Of a stretch of DNA of 64,000 bases, positions 7,942-15,842 are shown in pieces. The notes below the pieces were generated by a model that was not told the origin of the DNA, ran no database searches, and worked only from the letters and a program-made list of their open reading frames with translations. The position numbers and the translations under genes were made by a program. Origin of the DNA: Aquipuribacter hungaricus. Lineage in GTDB: Bacteria; Actinomycetota; Actinomycetes; Actinomycetales; JBBAYJ01. The stretch is taken from assembly GCF_042663885.1 (NCBI RefSeq), contig NZ_JBHSXV010000001.1, one strand, 5' to 3'. Position 1 is the stretch's first letter. Each line of letters begins with the position of its first letter.

Positions 7942-10900
7942 CTAGGCGCCGGGGCGGCCGCCGCGGCGACGGGCTCCCCCGCCACCGCCCTGGCCGGACC
8001 CGCCGCCGGGGCCGGAGCCGCCGCCGCCGGGACCGCGCCCGCCGGTGTCCCCCGGGCCCGCCGGGAGCTCGTTGCCGGCACCGACCGGCTCGGCGTGGGT
8101 GACCAGGCCGCGGCCCTGGCAGTGCTCGCACACCGTGCTGAAGGACTCCAGCAGGCCCGAGCCGACCCGCTTGCGGGTGAGCTGGACGAGCCCGAGCGAG
8201 GTGACCTCGGCGACCTGGTGCTTGGTGCGGTCGCGGCCGAGGCACTCGACGAGGCGCCGGAGGACGAGGTTGCGGTTGCTCTCCAGCACCATGTCGATGA
8301 AGTCGACGACGATGATCCCGCCGATGTCGCGCAGCCGGAGCTGGCGGACGATCTCCTCGGCGGCCTCGAGGTTGTTGCGGGTGACGGTCTCCTCGAGGTT
8401 GCCGCCGTTGCCGGTGTACTTGCCGGTGTTGACGTCGACGACCGTCATGGCCTCGGTGCGGTCGATGACCAGCGAGCCGCCCGAGGGCAGCCACACCTTG
8501 CGGTCGAGGCCCTTGGCGATCTGCTCGTCGATGCGGTGGGAGACGAACAGGTCCTGCTCGGCCCCCTCCTCGGGCGCCCAGCGGGACATCCGCCCGGCGA
8601 GGTCGGGGGCGACGTGGCGGACGTAGCCGTCGAGCGTCTCCCAGGTCTCGTCGCCGGACACGACGAGCCGCGTGAAGTCCTCGTTGAAGACGTCGCGCAC
8701 GATCTTGATCGCGAGGTCCGGCTCGCTGTAGAGCCGGGCCGGCGCCTGGACGGCGGACGCCTTGCGCTCGATGTCCTCCCACTGCGCCTGCAGCCGGGCG
8801 ACGTCGCGCTCGAGCTCGGCCTCGCTGGCCCCCTCGGCGGCGGTGCGGACGATGACGCCGGCGTCCTCGGGGACCACGCGGCGCAGCACCTTCTTCAGGC
8901 GGGCGCGCTCGGTCTCCGGCAGCTTGCGGCTGATGCCGGTCATCGACGAGCCCGGCACGTAGACGAGGTAGCGGCCGGGCAGCGAGACCTGCGCGGTGAG
9001 GCGCGCGCCCTTGTGCCCGACCGGGTCCTTGGACACCTGCGCGAGGACCGGGTCGCCCGGCTTGAGGGCGTCCTCGATCTTGCGCTGGGCGCCCGTGGTC
9101 AGCCCGACGGCGTCCCAGTTGACCTCGCCGGCGTAGAGGACGGCGTTGCGGCCGCGGCCGATGTCGACGAAGGCCGCCTCCATGCTCGGCAGCACGTTCT
9201 GCACCCGGCCGAGGAAGACGTTGCCGATCATCGACTGCTGGCTGGCGCGCGTGACGTGGTGCTCGACCAGCACGCCGTCCTCGAGCACGGCGATCTCCGT
9301 GCGGTCCTCGCCCTCGCGGACGAGCAGCGTGCGGTCGACGCTCTCGCGCCGCGTGAGGAACTCCGCCTCGGTGATGACGGTGCGCTTGCGGGACGTCGTG
9401 CGCCCGTCGCGGCGGCGCTGGCGCTTGGCCTCCAGGCGGGTGGAGCCCTTGACCTTGGTCACCTCGTCGACCCGCGACTCGCGGATGCGCACGACCGTGC
9501 CCGGCGGGTCGTCGGGGTCGGCGACCAGGTCGGCCTCCCCGCCCCCGGAACGGCGACGGCGGCGGCGACGGCGGCGGGAGGAGCGCGAGCCCGCGTCGTC
9601 GTCGTCGGTCTCGTCGCCCTCGTCCTCGTCGCCCTCGGGGGCGTCCTCGTCGTCCACGTCCTCGTCGACGAGGGGCGCCCCGGCGGGACCGGCGTCGGGA
9701 CCGGTGGTGCCCGCGTCGTCGGGGCCGTCGGCGTCGTCCGGCGCGTCGCCGTCGTCGCTGTCGGCGTCGCCCTCGTCGGTCCCGGCGGAGGCGCTGCCCC
9801 GGCCGCGGCCGCCGCGACGGCGGCGCGAGCGCCCGCCCCGGCGGGTGCGGCCGCCCTCCTGCTCGTCGTCGTCGCCCTCGGACGGCTCCTGGCCGGCCAC
9901 GAGGTCGGCGAGCGTGGCGAGGTCGGGGACGTCACGACCGGAGGCGTCGCCGGAGGCCGTGCTGTCGGTGGCGGGGGTGCCGCCGACGGCCGGGGCGTCG
10001 GGCGCGACGGCCTCGGGCGCCGGCGTGGTGCCGGACGCGGGGACCTCGCGGGCGGCGGCCGGCGTGGTGGTCGGCGAGGTCGCCCGGCGGCGGGTGCGGC
10101 GCGGCCGGGTCCCCGTGCCGTCGGCGGTCGCCGCGTCGTCCGGGAGGGTCGCGCCGGCGGTGACGCCGGAGGGCGCGGTGGTGAGGGCCGCGTCGGCGGA
10201 CGCGGGGCGGTCGTCGGCCGCGGCCGGCGTGGGCAGCGGCTCGGTGAGCCTGCGCGTCGGCGTCGGCGGGGGCGCCCGCGTCCGTGCCGGTAGGCCCGGT
10301 CAGGGCCGCGTCGGCGGCACCGTCTGTGGACGCGGTCGCCGCGGCCTCGGAGGTCTCGGGCGTCTCGGCCCCGGTCCGGCGGCGCGAGCGGCGGGCGCGG
10401 GGGGCCTTGGCGGGGGCGGCCTCGGCGTCGGCCGCGGCCTCGGACTCCGCTGCTGCGCCGGGCTCGGCGCCGGCGCCCGTGGACAGGCCCGCCTCGAGGT
10501 CGGCGGTGGCGGCGGCGGAGCGGGAGCCCCGTCGCGACCGGGTGCGGGCGGGGGAGCCGTGACGGTCTCGTCGGCCGCACCCGGCGTCCCCGTGGCGGGG
10601 TCGGCGGCAGGGGCGTCGACGCGCGGCGGCAGGAGGCTGGTGAGGTCGGCGGCCGGCGCGGTGAAGATGTCGGCGGCGGGCGGGCCGGCGGCGGCGGTCG
10701 CGCGGCGGCGGGGGCGCGTGGCCCGGGCCGGGACCTGGGTGAACAGCGGCGTGGTGGCGGCCTGGGCGACGTCCTCGGTGGGGCCGGCGTCAGGGGCGGC
10801 GCCCGCGTCGTCGGCGGCGGTGTCGTCCTGCGCCTGCTCGTCGGCCGGGGCGGCCGCGACGGCCGGCCCGGTCGCGCCGGCGGGCTCGCTCGGACCGGCG

Positions 10901-11163
10901 GGCTCGGGGGCGCTGCTCGGCTCCGGAGGGCTCGTCGCCTCGGGGGCGGCGGCCTCGGGGGTCACGGTCCCGGCGGTCTCGGGTGCGGCGGCCGGGACGG
11001 GCTCGGGGGCCTGCACGACCGCGGCCTCCGCGGTCGACGCCTCGGGCGGCCCGGCGGGGCGGGTGGCGGCCCTCCGGCGCCGCGGTGCCCGGGGGGCGGG
11101 CGGCGCGTCCGTGCCGTCCAGGGTGGTGCCGTCGGGGGTGGTGCTGTCGTCGTTCTCGAGCAC
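7942..11163 (-). CDS. rne: Ribonuclease E/G with long disordered N-terminus and two compensating frameshifts
   Basis: The core (upstream end about 9900) has the S1 domain (FLGRVQNVLPSMEAAFVDIG), the catalytic DNase-I-like part (MTVVDVNTGKYTG, VVDFIDM) and the CxxC Zn-link (CEHCQGRG), i.e. the endoribonuclease that starts RNA decay and rRNA maturation. The best start is a GTG at 11163 after AGAGGAG. Between it and the core lie about 400 disordered Ala/Pro/Arg-rich residues. The reading frame shifts near 10555 (five-C run, one base short) and returns near 10272 (five-C run, one base too many); the wrong frame would hit a stop at 10300. Read literally, only the part from about 9900 or 10265 down is uninterrupted. 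Sequencing error and true compensating indels are both possible. Confidence 0.85.
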
Positions 11164-11477
11164 TGGTGCTCCTCTTCGACCCCCTCCGGTGCATCGCCGG
11201 CGGGGGCGCTCGGCGCGCCACCCTCGGGCGACGCACAAGTCCGTGGTCGTCGCCTCGGTCCCGCTCGGCGCAGACCTGCCGGCGACGGACGCCCGGACGG
11301 GTCGCGCCCGGCGAGGACGGGCGACGCGGTGCGGCGGCCGATGCACAGCGCGCCACCCCGCCCTCGGAGTATGTCACGCGCGGGGTCGTCGGGGGCCAGG
11401 TCCGCCCCGCACGGCCGTGTCGGGCCCGCAGCCCGGGGGCTCACCGGCCGCCCCGGGCGCGTGCGGGACCGGGTCCG
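11164..11477. other. Intergenic region between ndk and rne
   Basis: 314 bases upstream of rne. It holds the rne ribosome site (11170-11178) and presumably the rne promoter and a long 5' leader. A CATACT hexamer on the minus strand near 11370 could be a -10, but no matching -35 is visible. No credible gene is seen on either strand. Confidence 0.4.
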
Positions 11478-11915
11478 TCAGGCGCCGGCGCCGAACCAGA
11501 TCTCGGTCTCGCGCGCGGCGCTCTCGGCCGAGTCGCTGCCGTGGACGATGTTCTGCTGGACCTTGAGGCCCCAGTCGCGGCCCAGGTCGCCGCGGATCGT
11601 GCCCGGCGCCGAGGCGGTCGGCTCGGTGGAGCCGGCGAGGCTGCGGAAGCCCTCGACCACGCGGTGGCCCTCGACGAGCGCGACGACGACCGGTCCGGAG
11701 GACATGAACTCCACGAGCGGGCCGTAGAACGGCTTGCCCTCGTGCTCGGCGTAGTGGGCGGCCAGCTGCTCCTGCGTCGCCTCGACCATCCGGAGGCCGA
11801 CGAGGACGTAGCCCTTGGCCTCGATGCGCCGGAGCACCTCCCCGGTCAGGCCGCGGCGGACGCCGTCCGGCTTGACGATGACGAGGGTGCGCTCGGGGCT
11901 TGTCTGCTCGGTCAC
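11478..11915 (-). CDS. ndk: Nucleoside-diphosphate kinase
   Basis: 145 residues. It transfers phosphate between nucleoside tri- and diphosphates via a phospho-His intermediate. Visible: RTLVIVKPDGVRRGL near the N-terminus and the active-site His125 in NIVHGSDS. It is a few residues longer than most family members, with extra residues around SLAGSTEPTASAPGTIRGDL. The GTG start is preceded by TAGGGT at -12 to -7, so it may be leaderless. It follows DUF4233 in the folC unit. Secure. Confidence 0.97.
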   Translation of the reverse strand: MTEQTSPERTLVIVKPDGVRRGLTGEVLRRIEAKGYVLVGLRMVEATQEQLAAHYAEHEGKPFYGPLVEFMSSGPVVVALVEGHRVVEGFRSLAGSTEPTASAPGTIRGDLGRDWGLKVQQNIVHGSDSAESAARETEIWFGAGA

Positions 11916-11921
11916 CCTCCG

Positions 11922-11927
11922 ACCCTA
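11922..11927 (-). promoter_or_regulatory. Leaderless -10 element for ndk
   Basis: Minus strand TAGGGT at -12 to -7 from the ndk GTG, within the 34-base gap after the DUF4233 gene. A GGAGG directly abuts the GTG, too close to act as a normal ribosome site, which favours a leaderless start. Confidence 0.4.
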
Positions 11928-11949
11928 GGGGGCCGGGCCGCCGGCCCGC

Positions 11950-12282
11950 TCAGAGCGCCGCGCGCTCGCGGTCGATGCGCGTGCCGATGACGACCGCCGC
12001 CACCCAGAGCCCGGTGAAGAGCAGGCCGACACCGACCATCGTCGGCACCCAGATGCCGGTGGCCACGACGACGACCTGCAGCAGCGACCCCCACCAGTAG
12101 CCGCCGGGACGCCCGACCAGCCCGGACGACAGCACGAGGACGAGGGCCAGGACCGCCCCGCCGCCGACCGCCTGAAGGGTGGACAGCCCCGACAGGTCCT
12201 TGGCCACGAGCGAGGCGAAGACCACGACGAGCGCCTCGAAGACGAGCACGGTCGCGGCCATCACCCGCTTGGGGTCACGCAC
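11950..12282 (-). CDS. DUF4233 integral membrane protein
   Basis: 110 residues from a GTG at 12282 that overlaps the folC stop by eight bases. It has about four hydrophobic segments, starting with AATVLVFEALVVVFASLVAK and ending WVAAVVIGTRIDRERAAL. It matches the DUF4233 family, found next to folC and ndk in actinobacteria; its function is unknown. The overlap implies coupling to folC. Start choice rests on the overlap and on the conserved RDPKRVMAA N-terminus. Confidence 0.8.
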   Translation of the reverse strand: MRDPKRVMAATVLVFEALVVVFASLVAKDLSGLSTLQAVGGGAVLALVLVLSSGLVGRPGGYWWGSLLQVVVVATGIWVPTMVGVGLLFTGLWVAAVVIGTRIDRERAAL

Positions 12283-13981
12283 GCCGGCCCCCGGCGGGCC
12301 CGCCGTCCTCCCCGTCGCCCGGACCGTCACCAGGACCGTCGCCGCCGTCCCAGTAGTCGTCGTGCTCCTCGCGGACCACCCACGGGTCGTCGAGCAGGGC
12401 GGAATCCTCGGGGGCGGCGTGCGGGTCGCCGGCGACGTAGCGGTCCTCGTCGCGCTCGTCGTGCTCGTCGTCGCGGCCGCGGGCGAGCTCCCGGGCCAGC
12501 TCGGCGTCCAGGTCGTCGACCCCGTCCGCGGCGAGCACCCGGGCGCCGGTGTCCTCGGCCACGGCGGAGACGCCCCGGCTCGTGGTGTCCAGCGCCAGGG
12601 AGTCCGGGCTGGGGGCGCCGAGCAGGGTGCGCGCCTCGGCCACGAGGTAGACGGAGCCGGTGACGACGACGCCGGCCGCGACCTCGTCCCCGCCGGAGGC
12701 CACCTCGGCCAGCGCGACCGCGGTGTCGATCGCGTCGGACAGGTCGGCCCGGACGTGGACACGGTCGTCGCCGTAGACCCCGCGGGCGACGTCGGCGAGC
12801 TCGTCGGCGGGCATGGCGCGGACCCCGCGTGCCGCGGTGACGACGACCTCGTCGAGGACCGGCTCGAACGCGGCGAGGATGCCGTCGACGTCCTTGTCGG
12901 CCATGGCGCCGACGACGCCGACCAGGCGGGTGCCGGGGAACGCCTCGCTGAGCCCCTCGGCCGCGGCCTCGGCGCCCGCCGGGTTGTGGGCGGCGTCGAC
13001 GACGACGAGCGGGCCGCGCCGCACCGGCTCCAGCCGGCCGGGCGAGTCGACGTGGGCGAACGCGTCCCGCACCAGGTCGGGGTCCAGGCCCGTGCCCGCG
13101 GCGCCGCCGGAGCCGAGGAACGCCTCGACGGCGGCCAGCGCGACGGCCGCGTTGCCGGCCTGGTGGGCGCCGTGCAGGGGCAGGTAGACGTCCTCCGCCC
13201 CGCCGACGAGGCCCTTGAGCGTGAGGCGCTGCCCGCCCACGGCGACGTCGCGGGACAGCACGCCGAACTCGATGCCCTCGCGCGCGACGACCGCGCCGAC
13301 CTCGGCGGCGCGGGCCATGAGCACCTCGGCGACCTCGACGGGCTGCTGGGCCGTCACCAGGACGGCGTGCTCCTTGACGATCCCCGCCTTCTGGCCGGCG
13401 ATGGCGGCGAGGCCGTGGCCGAGCCAGCGCTCGTGGTCCAGCGCCACCGGGGTCACCACGGCGACCACGCCGTCGACGACGTTGGTGGAGTCCCACAGCC
13501 CGCCGAGGCCGACCTCGACGACGGCGACGTCGACCGGGGCGTCGGCGAAGACCGCGAACGCCATGACCGTCAGCACCTCGAAGAACGACAGCCGGGGCCC
13601 GCCCTCGGCGACGGAGCGGTCGTCGACGATCTGCACGTAGGGGGCGATGTCGTCCCAGGCGGCGACGAACCGCTCGTCGTCCAGCCGCAGGCCGTCCACG
13701 ACGATGCGCTCCCCGACGTGCTCCAGGTGGGGGGACGTGAACCGGCCGGTGCGCAGGCCGTGCTCGCGCAGGAGCCGGTCGACCATGCGCGCGGTCGTCG
13801 TCTTGCCGTTGGTCCCGGTGACGTGGACCACCGGGTACGAGCGCTGCGGCTCGCCGAGGATCTCCAGCACCGCGCGCACCCGCTCCAGCGACGGCTGGGG
13901 GGTGTGCTCGGGTGCCCGGCCGAGGATCTCGGCCTGCACCTGCAGGAAGCGGGGGTCGGTCCCGGGGGGCACGGCAGTCAC
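12275..13981 (-). CDS. folC: Bifunctional folylpolyglutamate/dihydrofolate synthase with acidic C-terminal extension
   Basis: 568 residues. It adds glutamate to dihydropteroate and folates using ATP. The P-loop is HVTGTNGKTTTARM (residue about 53), with FTSPHLEHVGERI, the GLGGLWDSTN region and VVDAAHNPAGAEA of the C-terminal ligase domain. The family usually ends near 430-500 residues; here about 100 more follow, rich in Asp, Glu and Gly. The start is GTG with GATACT at -12 to -7, suggesting a leaderless message. It heads the folC-DUF4233-ndk unit. Confidence 0.95.
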   Translation of the reverse strand: MTAVPPGTDPRFLQVQAEILGRAPEHTPQPSLERVRAVLEILGEPQRSYPVVHVTGTNGKTTTARMVDRLLREHGLRTGRFTSPHLEHVGERIVVDGLRLDDERFVAAWDDIAPYVQIVDDRSVAEGGPRLSFFEVLTVMAFAVFADAPVDVAVVEVGLGGLWDSTNVVDGVVAVVTPVALDHERWLGHGLAAIAGQKAGIVKEHAVLVTAQQPVEVAEVLMARAAEVGAVVAREGIEFGVLSRDVAVGGQRLTLKGLVGGAEDVYLPLHGAHQAGNAAVALAAVEAFLGSGGAAGTGLDPDLVRDAFAHVDSPGRLEPVRRGPLVVVDAAHNPAGAEAAAEGLSEAFPGTRLVGVVGAMADKDVDGILAAFEPVLDEVVVTAARGVRAMPADELADVARGVYGDDRVHVRADLSDAIDTAVALAEVASGGDEVAAGVVVTGSVYLVAEARTLLGAPSPDSLALDTTSRGVSAVAEDTGARVLAADGVDDLDAELARELARGRDDEHDERDEDRYVAGDPHAAPEDSALLDDPWVVREEHDDYWDGGDGPGDGPGDGEDGGPAGGRRA

Positions 13982-13987
13982 CGCCCC

Positions 13988-13993
13988 AGTATC
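13988..13993 (-). promoter_or_regulatory. Leaderless -10 element for folC
   Basis: Minus strand GATACT ends six bases before the folC GTG, and no ribosome site is present. The same hexamer type (GATAGT) precedes the gene at 56540. Confidence 0.45.
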
Positions 13994-14074
13994 GCGGGGC
14001 GGCGGGGGGACCGACGACCCGGCGGCACGGTCGGCCGCCGGGTCACCGGACGCGGGTGCTCAGCCGGGTGGCCC

Positions 14075-15421
14075 TCAGACGGTGAGGCCGGGACCGGCGG
14101 CCGAGCCGACCCGCACCGACGACGGCCGGAGCCCGACCGCGTCGAAGGCCTGCTGGAACGCCTCGAGGGCGCCCTCGGTGCGGCCGATGTCCATGAGCCG
14201 GTCGCCGAGGTCGCGCCAGGCCTGCGCGGCCTGGCGGGTGGCGGACATCATCGACAGCGTGTCCGCGGCACGGCGGTACTCCGCCTCGGCGGCCGCGTGG
14301 TCGCCCCCGGCGGCCAGCGCGTCGCCCAGGACCGTGCGCGCGACGCAGGACTCCAGCCGCGGCGTGTCGCCGAGCACGGCGATCGCGGTCTCGGCGGAGG
14401 CGCGGGCGGCGTCGGTCTCGCCGGTGCGCAGGTGGGCGGTGGCGCGGATCCGGTGCCAGTAGGCCATGTCGACCTCGCTGCCGAGCTGCTCCAGCGGCTG
14501 GCGGATGGCCAGCAGCGACTCCACGGCCTCGTCGACCTGGGGCGGCTCGGAGACCAGGAGCAGCGAGGCGAGCGAGAGCTTGAGCCGGAAGAAGTCGCGG
14601 GTGTCCGGGCCCTCGGACAGGAAGGCCACGGCGCGGCGCGCGTGGTGCAGGGCGCGCTCGACGTGCCCGCTCTCCTCCGCGGCGAGCGCGGCGTTCCAGT
14701 GCAGGCTGCCCTGGCCGACGCGGCTGCCCACCTGCTCGGCGTCCTGGAGCATCTCCTCGGCCAGGTGCTGGGCGTACAGCAGGTCCCCGCGGTGCAGGTG
14801 GACGCCGACGAGCGTCGCGGCCAGGCGCAGGTGCTCGTCGGTGCCACCGGCGCCCAGGCGGGAGGACGCGGCGACGGCGGCGGCCCCCGCGTCGGCGGCC
14901 TGGTTGAGGTCGCCGGCCTGGAGCAGGCTCTGCAGCAGCAGCACGCCGGTCGAGGCGACACCGACGGCGGCGTCGCCGGTGAGGGCCCGGGTGTGCAGCG
15001 GCAGCAGCGTGCTGAACGCGGACTCCAGGTCGCCGGAGCGCTCCTGGGCCCGGGCGAGCACGAGCAGGGCCTCGTCGTGCAGCCGGCGGGGCGCACCGCG
15101 GGCGCCGATGACGGCGGAGGCGCGGGTCATCGCCTCGTCGAGGTCGCCCGTGACCAGGGCGTGGCGGGCGTGCTCGAGCTCCAGCTCGGGGACGCGCTCC
15201 TCGGGGGCGGCGCTGCCGTGGCGCAGGAAGTGCGCCGACACGTCGAGGCGCTCGGCGAGGCGCTGGAGGACGGCGTCGCTCGGCGTCCGCTTGCCCGACT
15301 CGATGAGCGACAGGTAGCTGGGCGACAGGTCGGACCCGGCCAGCTCGGTCTGGGAGATGCGGCGGTCCTCGCGGACGGCGCGGAGGCGCTCGCCCAGGTC
15401 GCCGCTGTCGTGCTCGGTCAT
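14075..15421 (-). CDS. XRE-family transcriptional regulator with TPR repeats
   Basis: 448 residues, ATG preceded by GAGGAGGA. Residues about 10-66 form a Cro/CI helix-turn-helix (ERLRAVREDRRISQTELAGS, then a SPSYLSLIESGKRTPS recognition region). Residues about 80-440 are helical TPR-like repeats (for example AAAEAEYRRAADTLSMMSAT and EGALEAFQQAFDAVGL). This build matches regulators that sense small peptides (RRNPP class) and actinobacterial relatives. It is divergent from a 45-codon secreted-peptide gene with 190 bases between, which contain four CTGTGA direct repeats. A peptide-responsive role is inference. Confidence 0.88.
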   Translation of the reverse strand: MTEHDSGDLGERLRAVREDRRISQTELAGSDLSPSYLSLIESGKRTPSDAVLQRLAERLDVSAHFLRHGSAAPEERVPELELEHARHALVTGDLDEAMTRASAVIGARGAPRRLHDEALLVLARAQERSGDLESAFSTLLPLHTRALTGDAAVGVASTGVLLLQSLLQAGDLNQAADAGAAAVAASSRLGAGGTDEHLRLAATLVGVHLHRGDLLYAQHLAEEMLQDAEQVGSRVGQGSLHWNAALAAEESGHVERALHHARRAVAFLSEGPDTRDFFRLKLSLASLLLVSEPPQVDEAVESLLAIRQPLEQLGSEVDMAYWHRIRATAHLRTGETDAARASAETAIAVLGDTPRLESCVARTVLGDALAAGGDHAAAEAEYRRAADTLSMMSATRQAAQAWRDLGDRLMDIGRTEGALEAFQQAFDAVGLRPSSVRVGSAAGPGLTV

Positions 15422-15480
15422 CGGTCCTCCTCGGTCCCCGTCCCCGGCCGGGCGCGGTGGCGCCCAGGGTGAGAACTACG

Positions 15481-15552
15481 CTGTGACAGTAGCGCGCCCC
15501 GCTGTGACTGGGACATGCTTCGCCCCCGACGGACCCTGTGAGCACACTGTGA
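15481..15552. promoter_or_regulatory. Four CTGTGA direct repeats in the XRE/peptide intergenic region
   Basis: CTGTGA occurs at 15481, 15502, 15536 and 15547, all on the plus strand, spaced 21, 34 and 11 bases. The first two extend to GCTGTGAC. A TACTGT hexamer on the minus strand near 15487-15492, a possible -10 for the regulator, adjoins the first copy, and CACACT at 15543-15548, a possible -10 for the peptide gene, overlaps the last. They may bind the TPR regulator or an OmpR-family regulator, whose sites are often 11-base-period direct repeats. Confidence 0.5.
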
Positions 15553-15611
15553 GTCCACTCCGCGCACGCAGCGGATCCGCACGACCACCCTCGATGACCG
15601 GGAGAGACTCC

Positions 15612-15749
15612 ATGCCCAGCACCCCCGTCCGCGCCCTGATCGCCCTGGCCGCCTCCGCGCTCCTCGTCCTGGGGGCCGCGGGCGCCGCGACCGCCTCCGC
15701 CCCGGAGACCGCGACGTTCGGTCCCGGACCGGTCTGCTGCGCCGGCTGA
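15612..15749 (+). CDS. Small secreted peptide precursor, candidate signalling peptide
   Basis: 45 codons, ATG at 15612 after GGGAGAGA at seven bases. It has a basic N-terminus with one Arg, a hydrophobic core (ALIALAASALLVLGAAGAA) and an Ala-Ser-Ala cleavage site, leaving about 15 residues: PETATFGPGPVCCAG. Two adjacent Cys near the end are striking. Placement head-to-head with a TPR-XRE regulator resembles PlcR/PapR-type pairs. Function is inferred from position and form only. A small lipid- or disulfide-modified peptide, or a peptide with an unrelated role, is possible. Confidence 0.62.
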   Translation: MPSTPVRALIALAASALLVLGAAGAATASAPETATFGPGPVCCAG

Positions 15750-15796
15750 AGCCACCGCTCTTGACCCACCGCGCGCCCGGCGCCCGAGGGCGCGCG

Positions 15797-15831
15797 ACCG
15801 CGCGGCCCGGTCCCCGACCGGGCCGCGCGGT
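15797..15831. terminator. Bidirectional terminator between peptide gene and ileS
   Basis: Perfect 15-base stem ACCGCGCGGCCCGGT/ACCGGGCCGCGCGGT with a five-base loop, between the two convergent stops. Confidence 0.75.
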
Positions 15832-15842
15832 GCGCCGGACGC

